Below, in pieces: positions 42,080 through 54,208 of a DNA stretch of 64,000 nucleotides. The stretch lies in the NCBI GenBank assembly GCA_025201365.1, contig JAIXMF010000011.1, forward strand, positions 1 through 64,000, in the 5' to 3' direction. Position numbers and translations under genes: made by a program. How positions within the stretch are numbered: position 1 is the first letter of the stretch; every line of letters begins with the position of its first letter. Origin of the DNA: Syncephalis plumigaleata (lineage: Eukaryota > Zoopagomycota > Zoopagomycetes > Zoopagales > Piptocephalidaceae). Below the pieces are notes generated by a model, which searched no databases, was not told the DNA's origin, and saw only the letters and a program-made list of their open reading frames with translations.

Positions 42080-43302
42080 ATGCCAACCCTTGCTGAAAAG
42101 ATTGCCGCTGCTACTCCGTTGGCTAAACTTACAGCTAATGACGTTATTGAAGACCGTCAAGAACATTTGACTGGTCCGCGAGATTTAATAGCAGTTCCAC
42201 CTAGTACCACCGTACGAGCTGCTATGGAACTATTACACACCTACAATATCACTGCACTACCCGTGTATAGTCACGATCGTCCAGGTGTCATTGTCAATAT
42301 TGTAAATACATTTGACCTACTAGACTATGTCGTCAGTTTCTCGCAACAACACTGCGTGGGACGTGAGGAAACGGTGGGCGCAGCACGTATCCAACAAATA
42401 AGTAACCTTAAATTGAATGCCAACATTGAAGCGGTCATGACCCTCGATTCTGATCGTGAAAGCTATCGATTAATTGAGCAGGAACGCCACGATGCACTTG
42501 ACACGGTAAGTCACACGATACGAGAATAATCCTCGATGATTGCATTGTATGCGTTACTTATTGTGTTTGGCAATAAAAGTTGCTTAAAGCGTTTTCAGCC
42601 GGTGGACATTACGCTATCGTAGTTGATCAACGTAGTATCACCGATCCATTGCCGCCTGCACTGCTTACACAGACGGATATTGTCCGGTTTGCCGCACGTT
42701 ATCCTGATTGTCTACGTGGACTGAATCTCGATGCACCATTAACGACATTCGAGTGTTTCAACGATAAACAGGCAATAGTGTCGGTGCAAGAGGATCAAAC
42801 GGCACTAGATGCATTTGCTATCATGCGACAACACAATCTAACATGTGTAGCAGTATTAAACGCGTAAGTCAAAACAATAGCTATAGTAGTAATAATAACA
42901 GTATAATGGTATTGATCATTGCAATCATTTAGTCAAGGAGAATTAGTTGCTAATCTACGAGCATTTGATGCTGGATTTGTAGCAGCCAGTGAATTATCAA
43001 TACTCTATCGATCTGTAATCGAGTTTCTTAAGGTATTGTCTATCGTATACTTAATGTGTAGATGCATACTTACTTATAAATTTCTAATCCTTCTTCTATT
43101 CCCATTATGCTTACAATAGATGGCTACAAATGCTACATTAATGCCAGTATGCTGTTCACCTATGGCTAGTGTACGAGAATTGCTCAATGGCATGGTACGT
43201 GCCCGTACACATTATGTTTGGGTAGTTGACGAGGCACGACGACCAAAACAAGTTATCTCACTAACTGATATGGTTCGATGGCTATCTGCTGCCTCATTGT
43301 AA
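42080..43302 (+). CDS. Four-CBS-domain protein
   Basis: Exons 42080-42505, 42580-42863, 42933-43032 and 43120-43302 give 330 residues in perfect phase. Two CBS pairs are apparent: the first around AVPPSTTVRAAMELLHTYN and VNTFDLLDYV, the second around the GGHYAIVVDQ segment, TQTDIVRFAARY, SVQEDQTALDAFAIMRQHN and RELLNGMVRARTHYVWVVD. CBS pairs bind adenine nucleotides and regulate partners. The length equals that of AMPK gamma subunits, but the sequence is not clearly Snf4; an Sds23-like or CBSX-like protein is equally possible. The gene begins only 231 bp after the ABCC stop codon and converges on MIC19 with a 69 bp gap. The partner is unknown. Confidence 0.85.
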
Positions 43303-43371
43303 ATGAACGAATAAACAATTAAACACTAGGAATGAATACAGCATAATGAGGACTAAAGGAATTGTAATTTA

Positions 43372-44149
43372 TTACGCAATTGGTTGTTGAATAATTTCCT
43401 AGTACATAAGATACAAGTAGAAATCAATATTATAATCATTATCAAGACTAGCTGAGACTTACCTCGCCTGCTCGTTCCACCGCATAACGGAAATCACGTA
43501 CTTCCTGCCAGCATTCAAGTGGTTGATCTTTATGATGTCTAATGAACAATCAATAAAGTGCTATTCAGCATGTTTGCAATGTTTACATTGATTCATTACT
43601 TACCTATAACAAGCGGTTACAGCTTTCTGACGTCGTTGCAATTCAGGATGCATCTCCAATTGTTGCAGACTATTCGATCATTAGCAATCAATTGAACGAG
43701 TTAGTTCGATTCTACTTACACGCGTTGACGACCACGTAATGACTCGATGTCACGACGTAAACCTTCCGAATGCAAGTTTTTACGCTCAAGAGCAAGCAAC
43801 TGCTTCTTCACTTCATTATGACGTAATCGTGCTAGTTCCTCCTTGACTCGCTCGCCTACTAGTGCGTCAACATCGGTCTCGATAATGGTGCATCATGTAC
43901 AATAGCACCGCCTTGCTCCTTTTTCTATACAAATATACATATATATATCATACATGCAATGAATATCATAATATTACAATAGCTGTTATCTATCACTTAC
44001 CGGTGTGTCTCCGTTCGTTGCTGGTTGATTACCGGTTACTTGATCCATCACATCGGGTGTCAACTTTTACCAATTAGTTAACAGGTGGATTCACTCGTTA
44101 ATCTATATATTTACACACTTACCAACACAGGTGTGCTACGTTCAGCCAT
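43372..44149 (-). CDS. MIC19: MIC19-like MICOS subunit (CHCH domain)
   Basis: Six small exons (44149-44123, 44063-44001, 43924-43720, 43669-43604, 43538-43463, 43398-43372) encode about 154 residues. The middle is a charged coiled coil (DALVGERVKEELARL ... LLALERKNLHSEGLRRDIE). The C-terminal part has AVTACYRHHKDQPLECWQEV, a twin-cysteine segment with ten residues between the cysteines, as in MIC19/CHCHD3. MIC19 links the MICOS complex at mitochondrial crista junctions to the outer membrane. One base is missing between about 43873 and 43893, judged from phase and loss of the coiled-coil frame. The start lacks the MG myristoylation motif known from animals. The short last exon (EIIQQPIA) is the least certain. 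Confidence 0.72.
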
Positions 44150-44805
44150 GAAAGTCATAGTATGCTCTTCTTTAGACGCACCAGATCCCATATTGATTAC
44201 TACTGCTACTGACGATAATCGTAGACTAACTCACACTTATAAAATAAATAGGAATGAGATAAATCAAGTAGAAGCAATAAAGTAGGAAAAAAAGACGTGT
44301 TCACCAACACCAACACCACTACCGTATAATAATAAAAATGAGTGACAGAAATATCAATTCGTATCATGTGCTTATTTGTAACTTATAAACAACACTTCGT
44401 TACGCCATTCAAATATCATATTTATTATACTATTTTTATTTCTGTCTCTCTACTTCTAGTATAGCAACGCTACTCCCTTTTCCTTTTATCTACGCATACA
44501 TTGAACGTAGTGTGGCTAGTGTAGTTTTTATTGGCGTGTAGGATAGTATTCGTCTGTGATATTACAGCGTGCATGCGCGTCGATATATTCTCATCTTTTC
44601 GTTAGTGTTCGTCTCCTCTCCCTTCTCTCATTTTTTTATTCAACTCATATTGTTATCTTCTTTACTCTTACCTTTCAGTATCAACTGGTTCAATCTACCA
44701 CTTATTGCACAGTCTATTCTTGGAATACTATTCTTACTATTGCTACCACTGCTATCATTCCAGTTGGCATAGAGCTGCAGGTGTTTAGCCGAATATCGAT
44801 GGAAG
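44150..44805. promoter_or_regulatory. Divergent promoter region MIC19 / XMAP215
   Basis: 656 bp between two divergent start codons. T-rich and pyrimidine-rich stretches (about 44580-44700) precede the XMAP215 gene. No defined element or further gene is recognised. Confidence 0.5.
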
Positions 44806-47800
44806 ATGGCGGCACCAGAAGAGGATTTTGGGGCTCTACCTATTTTTGATCGACTTGAACATAAGGTAGAAGCGGATGATCTTGTCTAGTAGGTTTATTG
44901 CTGCTGCTGCTGCTGCTACTATGCTGTTGCTGCTAGTTACATGGACCATGTCCATGACATGTCGTGTGGTGTAGCATATATGCATATATGCATTGGTGGC
45001 TGCTGCAAGTCAGCAGTAAGCGTTGTTTATGTAGGACATTCATGGAGATATTCGTCCTAATGCATGGAACCTCGTGTTACCACAAAAGGCCCCGTAGAAT
45101 AGCACGAGTTCAACCATTAACTTTATTCTGTTCTATTCCATTTCATTCTATCCTACAAATAATTAGGCATGGAAAGCACGAGTCAGTGCTTATGAGGAAC
45201 TAGTCAAGGAGTTTCGCATTGGTGATCCAGATGATCAGGCGGCGTATTCTAAATATCACAGCTATCTACCAAAGATGGCGGGTGATACCAATGCAATTGC
45301 TCAAGAGAGTGGCTTAGTCTCGCTCGCTGCATTTGTTGAGTTTTCACCTACTGCGGCACAGTAAGTAATCTGTCGTGTAGATATATAGATATAGATATAT
45401 AATTCATGCCAATCTAGAACTCGTGAGGCTGTACTTCCGGTAATTGTTGACAAGTGTCTAGCAGCATCCCGAACCGGTACAAAGAAGAAAGTAATTGATG
45501 TCCTGCTGATGTACTGCGAGATCGATGTACCTGATCCAGTGATTGAATGTCTCATCGGAGGACTTGGACACAAGTCGCCAAAGCCAGTGGCGATGTGTGT
45601 TACCTGCTTAAAGGAAATAGTGCAAGCATTCGGTGCACGTACATTTAACGTCAAACCACTTATTAAAGCAATGCCAAAAATGTTCGCTCATACCGATAAG
45701 AATGTTCGAGCTGAGGTAAGTCTCTAGTCGATATCACCGCATCATTATTGTCACACTTACTGAACCAATACTAGGCATCTCAACTTACCATCGAGCTCTA
45801 CCGATGGATAGGCGATGCGTTAGTGGGACAATTGCAAGATTTGAAGCCAGTTCAACTTAAGGAACTTGGTGAACAATTCGAGAAGTTGCCAAAAGAACGT
45901 CCGGTGCAAGCACGTCTTCTTCGATCGCAACAAGGAGCACCGGAACCAGCAGCAACAGAAGGCGGTGCTGATCAACCAGGTAATTACAATTGAACATGCG
46001 CTATATGAAGAATAAGAAACACCATTCAACTAATGCAATAACAAGATGGTGATGGCGGTGCACAAGCTGGTGGCGATGACGACTTTGTAGAAGTCGATGC
46101 GTATGATCTAGCCGAACCAGTAGATTTACTCGGTAAAATGGATAAAGAATTCTATACACACATGGCAAGTACACTTGTATATTACATTTCATGCTTGGCT
46201 AATCCATATTCCTCTTATGTAGGGATCTACGAAATGGAAAGATCGTAAAGAGGCATTAGAAGCGTTGCATACCATTGCCAACACACCTAAACTAGCACCT
46301 GGCAACTATGGTGAACTTATAGCTGCACTGGCCAAGGTAGGAATACACACCAATATTACGTGTTTATTTATTTGTATAGCATTGTAACCATCTTTCTAAT
46401 GTGATATAATCAGCGCATTAATGATGCCAACATCCTGGTAACCATTCTAGCCGCTCAGTGTATTGAATGCTTGGCCAAAGGTCTACGGGAACAGTTTGTT
46501 AGTCACAAGGAAACCGTACTGGCACCACTCGTTGAGAAATTGAAGGAAAAGAAGCAAAACGTGTTGGATGCCCTTCGTAATGCGTTGGATGCGGTATTTG
46601 CCACTGTAAGTAATGCTGATGATGTTGATGATGCTAACACCACGTGCATGCATACACGCAGCAACTGGTTAGACACGCAGACACGCGTACCCAATCACGT
46701 GTAGATTAGCGTGACAGTTGATCATGATGGTGGTTGCTGTGGATTTTTTGTTTTGTTATGGTTGCTGTCGTGTTCCCTACTATTATTAACGCCACCACTA
46801 TCATTTCCCCTTCCCTTTCCTACCGCATGCCTATAGATTAGCTTAGCGGATATAATGGAACAAGTCGCTACGGGCATTAAGCATAAAAACCCGAATGTTC
46901 GTGCCGAATCTTGTCGATGGCTTACGCGAAGTCTAAAAGTGATCAAAACACCGCCTGGTAAAGCGGAATTAAAAGGATACAGCGAGATGCTACGCGCCAC
47001 GTTGGACGACAGTCAAGCCGATGTACGTGACTCTGCGCTAGAAGCATTGGGCACCATGATGAAGACGGTGGGTGAACGGACCATGCTGCCATTTATCGAT
47101 GGCATGGACAAACCGAGAGAAACGAAGATGCGTGAATACTTTGACAAGGCCGAGGTCAAGGCGAAAGCTACGGCAGCGCGTCCTGCTCCTGCTAAACCCG
47201 CACCTGCTCCCGCGAGTAAACCAGCTCCCGTTAAAAAGGCAGTAAGTGCACGCATAATCAGGATAGAATCGATTTATTCATTTTCTTATTTTATTACTTT
47301 ATTTTATTTTATTATTTTTTGACTTATACATAATATAATTAGCCTGCTGCTGCTGCTGCCCCTCCTCCTTCAACGAGCGATCATTCCTCGGTGGCTCCTA
47401 TGGACATTGACGACATGTCAACCAAGGCACCGTCGAAACCTAAACCTAAACCCAAACTTGGCTCAGCTAAGCCCAAGGTAAATAGCCATACTACTAAATG
47501 GCAATGATGATTAGCTAATCACGATGTTAATGACAACTAGTTGGGTGGAGGGCCACCTAAGAAAGCTGCACCTGCTGCAAAGAGTGCCGCTGCACCGCCA
47601 GCAGCCAAGAAAGCAGCCAAGCCGGATGAACCTATTGTATATAAATTCAATCCAGATACTGCACAAAGTATGATTGAAGAAGCATTCCCGGCATCTCTTC
47701 TTGGTGATATTGCCAACTCCAACTGGAAGACACGTTTAGCGGGTAAGCAGTTTGCTCGATGACATATTCTTTCATTTATCCATAGTATTTTACTAATGAT

Positions 47801-50800
47801 ATTGATAATATTGATCACGATTAGCGGTGGAGTCTGTCCATTCAATGATAGATCAAGATCCAGATGCTATTCATCCTGAATTAGTTATTCGTATGTTGTC
47901 GAAGAAACCGGGCTGGAAGGATAATAACTTCCAGGTAAGCGAATCTGTTTACATTATTATCATTTGCAATGTTATAACGATTATCGTAGGTGTTGTCAAA
48001 AACATTTGGTATCATTGAATTGCTAGCGAGCAAGAGCAGTTCATTTACTCGAGCATGTGGTGCACTATGCATTTCAGGTAAGCTGAGCATTATAGTTTAA
48101 TGACTGTACGTTTATTAAACGGCAACAACGACAACAACAATGAATGTAATAGGAATGGCGGACAAGCTTGGAGATATGAAAGTAAAAAAGAGTGCCGGTG
48201 AAGCTTTATCAGCCATTGCTGAAAATCTATCATTACAATTCGTATTTAGTCAAGGTAAATATATATTGCAATAGTCGTAGTAATAGTAAAGTCACTAATC
48301 ATCATTTATAGTATATGATTCAATTAAAAAGCAAAAGGCACCCAAGGCACAAGCAGACGCTTGGTATGGATGCAAGCGCCACTTGGTGATTTCGGCATTC
48401 GAGGTCTAGCCATTCGTGATTTGATTGATTTCTGCAAAGGATTCTAAGTAGCACGAATGCCGCTGTACGTACGAATTCCATCGGATTACTCGGTGTTATT
48501 CGCATGTTTGCCGGTCCAGGTAGGAATGATTAGTGGAAGATACTATGAATAATGAGAGGAAATCTAAACATCTACCATTGATGCATTTAGATATTCGTGC
48601 CTTTGTTCAAGATGTTAGTCCTGCCGTATTAGCCAATATTGATGCAGAATTTGAACGTGTTGCAGCATTACCACCACCTCAACCCACAAAAGGTGGTGGT
48701 GCCGGTGGCGAGGTAAGCTACTGACTAGTCAATAATACAATGGAATGACTAATAGCGGGTATCCTAGGATGAAGTAGGATCTGGTGGCGGTGGCGGTGGT
48801 GGCGGTGCTAGTGATGATGTACTAGACGAGCTATTTCCGCGTGTTGATATCACCTCACAAGTACCTAGTAAGCTACTTAAAGTAAGTAAAAGATGTCTAA
48901 CAGCAATAATAATAATAGTGCTAACAATAATGATGATGTTATTAGGAAGTGGGAGATACCAACTGGAAAGTGCGAAAAGAAGCACTTGATCAGATTCATG
49001 CTGTAGTCACTGCTAACAAGCGACTCAAGCCCAATCTAAGTAAGTTGACGCATAATAATATAAATAATAATATATTTGCTAATAACTAACACGAATCTAC
49101 TAGGTAGCGATATGGTTCAAGCACTTAAAGGTCGATTAGCCGATAAGAATAATAGTATAGTAATGATCACCTGTGAGATTATCGGATTATTGGCCAAAGG
49201 CATGGGTAAACCAATCGAGAAATATCTACGACCATTGTTGCCCTTGATAATAGCGAATCTCAACGATAGCAAGACACACGTACGAGCCGGTACCATCAGC
49301 AGTCTAGATCAAATTGCCGACGAATGCTCACTAGGAGTGATCTTGACCCCAGCCGGTACTGCATTGGAAGCGGACGCACCCACACTACGTAAAGACTTGT
49401 TGAAATGGATACAAGATCGAATTGTCAAATCGGAACACAATCTAAGCTTGTCCGAAGTAGATCCAGTCATCCTACCAACACTCAACTGCTTAATGGATAG
49501 AAATGCCGAAGTACGTAAGGCAGCTCAAGCCGCGGCCGGTGAACTCATTGCCACGGTAGGCTACGAGAAAGTACGTAGCAAATGCAGCAATGTGAAGAAT
49601 AATGGTGCCAAAACTGTTACACCCATTATCGAAGGATTACGCAGTCATGATAAAGGGAAAAGCAAGGGTGCCACGGCCGGTGGTGCATCAGGACTAGCTC
49701 CACCCGCATCGGGTAGTGGAGGCGGCGGTGCATCCCTGAGTCGTAGTAGCAGTCGAGCGAGTAGCGTGAATAATGATCGTGCCGTATCGCCCGGTCCTGC
49801 TGCCGCATCATCGAGTGGTATTGCCCGACCTGGTTCACCAAAGGGTTTGGCACGTCCATCAAATCTCAAGTCGAAACTCGCCATGAAACGTAAAATAGTA
49901 CCTCCTGGTGGTGGTGGCAGCGGTATTCCCGGTGCTGGTGGTGCACGTAGTGGCATAGCAGCACCAGGTTCATCGTCTGCATCGGCGTCTGCGAGCAATG
50001 ACAATAATGCTGGTAGCGATGCTCCCATACTCACCAAGGATACTCGTCCTAAAGACGTGCGAGCCGATAAAGATCGTGGTCCGGCCAAGTGGACATTTGA
50101 TACGCCGCGCAAAGAGTGTATCCAATTGTTGTCGGATCAGATGCAACCGCATTTCTCATCGAGCATGCACAGCCTATGCTTTAGCAGTTCGCATAACAAG
50201 GATCGCGACTGGTTAAACGCGATCTCTATCTTGGACGACTGTCTAGTAGCGGATGTGGAGGCAGAGTTCGGCATTGAAAGCGACGAAATGAATCAACGCT
50301 TCATTGCCAATCTCGATCTAGTGCTTAAGTATTTATCCATTCGTCTCTATGATAATGGCACTACAATGCAATTAAGATGTATGGATTTGACGGAACATAC
50401 ATTTGATATGCTAAATAAAGCAGGCTATCGAATGACCGAATACGAAGGTAATGTATTCCTGCCGCATTTCATTGCAAAGGTACGTATAAACTAAATGATA
50501 TTTGTAAACGAAATAGCATAGCAATCACTAATTATCGCTTTGTTTATTGATAGTTGGGCGAGAAGAATGATACAATACGCGCTCGTGTACGCGCTAGTCT
50601 CAAGCAAATGGCGCTTGTTTACCCCGCGAGTCGAATATTCACCGCCATACTAGATTGTGGATTAAAGTCGAAGAATTCACGTACACGTGCCGAATCACTC
50701 GATGAACTGGGCGCGCTCATTCACCGTAATAGTCTAACGGTTTGTACGCCGCAAAAAGCGCTACCCACCATCGCTGCACATATCGGTGATCGTGATCCAA

Positions 50801-53681
50801 CCGTAAGAAATGGTGCACTGAACGCCATTCTACAAGCGTATCTACTCGACGGCAAACAAGTGTACAAGTACTTGGGCCGTATATCGGAAAAGGACAAAGA
50901 TCTACTTGAGGAACGATTCCGACGTAATAAACCACCCGGCTTTGATGAGGAACCCGAGGCGCCACCCGAGGAAGAAGAACCCGCGCCGATATTCTCATTC
51001 CAAAAGGCACGTATGCGACAACCAGCATCGGGTATTCCTGCTCCTGGTGGTAGCGGCATTCCTGCTCCCGGTGGCTCTGGTATTCCTGCTCCCGGTGGTG
51101 GTGCTGGTGGTGGCTCATTACTTTATCGTAATCGACAACGGCACCTGTACATGAACCTGATCACGATACAGATGACATGGACATTGATACCGAGCCTGCT
51201 CGACCTGCTCCCGCCTCCCAACTACCACGTCAAATTCCATCTCGACTAGGAAGCCTACGTAGACCACAATTCGGTGCCAATAGCAATAACAGTAACAACG
51301 CCACCGCTAGCAGTAGCGGTAATAGCAATAGCCAAATGACACCACCACGACAGTTTGGTCTACAATTGAATAAGCTTAATTTGCCTCAACCTTCCGATGC
51401 AACTCATTCAGACGTCGATATGGTCACTGAACCAGCTGTACCTGTGGAAATGCCACCAACACCACAGATGCCCGTACAGAAGCCGATACGTGCGGAACGA
51501 CGTGCATTGAACCGAAACTACTAAGCGGCGAAATTACAAGTGGCGACTCGCATCGTAGTATTCATGGCTTGAAACAGCTCGAAGTGTACCTCGCCGAGGA
51601 TGTTACCAAGATCCTACCGTGGTTAACGAGCTCGTTAGATCCATTACCCTTCAGGTGCATTTGTCATTTACATCGCTTGACACCGAGTCGCAGACATTTA
51701 TCAAGTTGTGCAAACATCTAATGAACTGTCTCGTGCAACTATTCTCTAAGCGAGAAATCGCCACCGAAGTAACCGAGGATTGCTTGCATCAATTGCTTAA
51801 GGAATTACTGCTTCGTCTATTGGATCAAGATCTACAACAATGGGAGACGGTGCTCAATTGACACGCGCGTTAAACATTCTAATGATCCGTATCCTCGATA
51901 ATACACGACGAGATATAGCATTTGGGTAAGTAATGATGATTATTCCTTCATTCCAGTTATACACATGCCATACGTAAGAAGCGCAATGTACTAATAACAA
52001 TGAATCACATATAGTGCACTATTGTCCGTTCTTCAATCGAGTTCGGCCATGCTACGTACCGTGGATAACACGCAGATTGGTTTCCAAACTAAATTTGCCG
52101 AACTAGTAATGAAGTGCATTTGGAAGTTGACCAAGACACTGCAAGATAGTATTAGACAACAGGACATCAACACGCCCACCCTGTTGTTTAATGTGCACAA
52201 ATTCTACGTAGCACTACCGCCGGCCGAATGGAAACGTCGAGTGGCCGAAAGAGTGCCACTAGGTGATATGCCACAAAAGACCATAAAAACAATCCTCCAC
52301 GAGGTGAAGGCAGCATGGGGCGATGAGGTATTGTCGCAACTGAGCCTGATACCCGACGTGGAGAAGAGCTATTTGTACAGCTATCTCAGTCATATTGTCG
52401 ATCCTACGCGTAAACGTCCACCCCAAGTGGATGACGGGCATAGTAGACCTGGCTCGCGTGTAGCATCCATTCCAGAGAATGTGAGCGATGATGGATCGAC
52501 CACATCAGGTACAGGTGAACGTGGCAGTACCAATACGAGTAGCGATACTATGATGATGATGATGGACAATAGCAATAGCAGCCATCATCATAATGGTTTA
52601 CCGCATCATGGCACGTCATCTAATAGTAGTATTGCTACCAATGCTAGTGCTAGCACTGGTACACGTAGCACTGATCCTGTGCATGCTACACTCTCCCAGA
52701 TATTCATGAAGATTAGTACGAGTGAACGTACGAAACAGGCAAGTATCGCATTATACTGGTCATTATTATTAGCATGATAAAACTAACGCAATGCATGCCT
52801 CGTCTGCACAATAGGGTATTATGGAATTGTACGAATTCCAACGGGATCATCCCGAAGAAGGTGAAGCGGTTGAGACGTTTTTGAAAAAAGCCGGTACCTT
52901 CCAAAGCTACATTCGTAGAACTTTGGCAAACATCGCCGCAGATCGTGGTGAGGTGTTGTCCAGTGCTGCTGGCGGTAGTGGTGCCACAAGCACTACACCG
53001 CCCATTTCACCGGCTAGATCGGCCAGTGCTATGAAGCGTATGTCGACCTTTTCAGATACTTCATCGTCTGATGTAAGCAGCTCAGCTGCTAGTATAGGAG
53101 GAGGTAAACAATCATCTGTATGAGTTGTAATAGAGAACACTATGCATTGACATTTATTTGTTTGATGTATAGGAGAGAGCGAAGCCCATCGACAACGCTT
53201 ACAACGATTACAGCAAATGTTTGGCTATCAAAGTCAAGAGGTACGTGTAGCATTGCTAAAAGCTACAAACGCATCGTATGAAACATTTATTAACAGTGTA
53301 TCTATCTATTTATCTTCTTAATTATGTTCTTATAACCATGATTAGTCATCACCCGCTTCTTCACGTCCAGGATCCATGATTTTCCCTAGTAGTCGAACAC
53401 CGTCCCATGCCGCGTTAGACAGCTCTAAGCGTGCCTCAGTACCCATTGGTTTTGACTATCAGGTAAGCAGTAATATTACTAATGTGTATGTATGTATCAT
53501 TTACATATCTGTGTGTGTATCTGTATAGGCAATGAGAGAAGAAACACGATCGGTACAGGCGACCAATGACGCAGACCGTGCTCAAACAATGGCAGATTTA
53601 CGTGAACGACTCGCTCGTATGAAAAATGCCGTCAATGGTGCAAATGTAGCAGCCATGGAAATTGACGACGACGACGATTAA
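44806..53681 (+). CDS. XMAP215/ch-TOG/Stu2 microtubule polymerase
   Basis: Twenty-four exons from 44806 to 53681 encode about 2,290 residues. Major ones are 45167-45360, 45418-45715, 45775-45979, 46414-46605, 46837-47241, 47541-47742, 48312-48519, 49104-50479, 50554-51925, 52015-52738 and 52815-53103. The start MAAPEEDFGALPIFDRLEHKAW opens TOG1 (KVIDVLLMYCEID; AELTIELYRWIGDAL-like). TOG2 to TOG5 follow, separated by Ala/Pro/Lys-rich and Gly/Ser-rich linkers. The C-terminal helical domain (QTKFAELVMKCIWKLTKTL) matches ch-TOG. The protein adds tubulin at plus ends and builds spindles. Introns 46165-46222 and 52739-52814 begin with GC. One-base deficits lie at about 48361, 48444, 51144, 51509, 51606 and 51843; restoring one base at each brings every exon phase into agreement. 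The ATG at 44806 is chosen because an earlier ATG at 44800 is out of frame. Confidence 0.93.
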
Positions 53682-54208
53682 ACCATACTTGTGCAATATT
53701 TCTATGAACACTGTAAGCGGGAAAAATAAAGCAACCCTATTATATATAACAGATAAAAAGAAGTGCTGGTAGTAGTAGAACAAATGAATACTATTCCTAT
53801 ATCTTGGCATAATACAATAATGAAGTATTGCGTAGCTATCCAAATCAATCTTGTTAATGACGATGATGACATCAGTCGTTGTTGTCGTTGTCGTTGTTGT
53901 AGTCATGCTAGACCATTTATCCATAATCCTATGTGAATCAATGCACCAATTAGCATACACTAAAGCCTGTATGCCATGACACGTCAGCAGTGTCACATCC
54001 ATGTAGTATTTTAATGGAGATCATTATGAGGACGATACGTGTATATAACTGTCCCTCGCTACACACACATTTCCATTCATTCACTCACACGCATCTCTTA
54101 TCCCACTTGTCGGCTTTTCTTCTTCCACTTGCACTTGCGCTTCTTGTTCTTCTCGTTGCTTCTATCGGATCGCACCAAGTCCTCTCCTTCGTTCTTTTAA
54201 CTATCAAC
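53682..54208. other. Intergenic region with transketolase promoter
   Basis: 527 bp. It contains a GTTGTCGTTGTC-like run near 53880 and a strongly pyrimidine-rich stretch (about 54050-54200: CACTCACACG, CTTTTCTTCTTCC), typical of a highly expressed gene's leader. The transketolase frame remains open upstream to about 53990, but see the rejected list. Confidence 0.5.

Noticed and set aside
44800-44805. Upstream ATG (44800) as the XMAP215 start
   Set aside because: It is out of frame with TOG1; the ATG at 44806 gives the family-like N-terminus.
53990-54208. Possible N-terminal extension of transketolase with a hydrophobic segment ([14 protein letters not shown])
   Set aside because: The stretch is pyrimidine-rich leader DNA and transketolases start at the [13 protein letters not shown] position. 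A targeted longer isoform is conceivable but unsupported.
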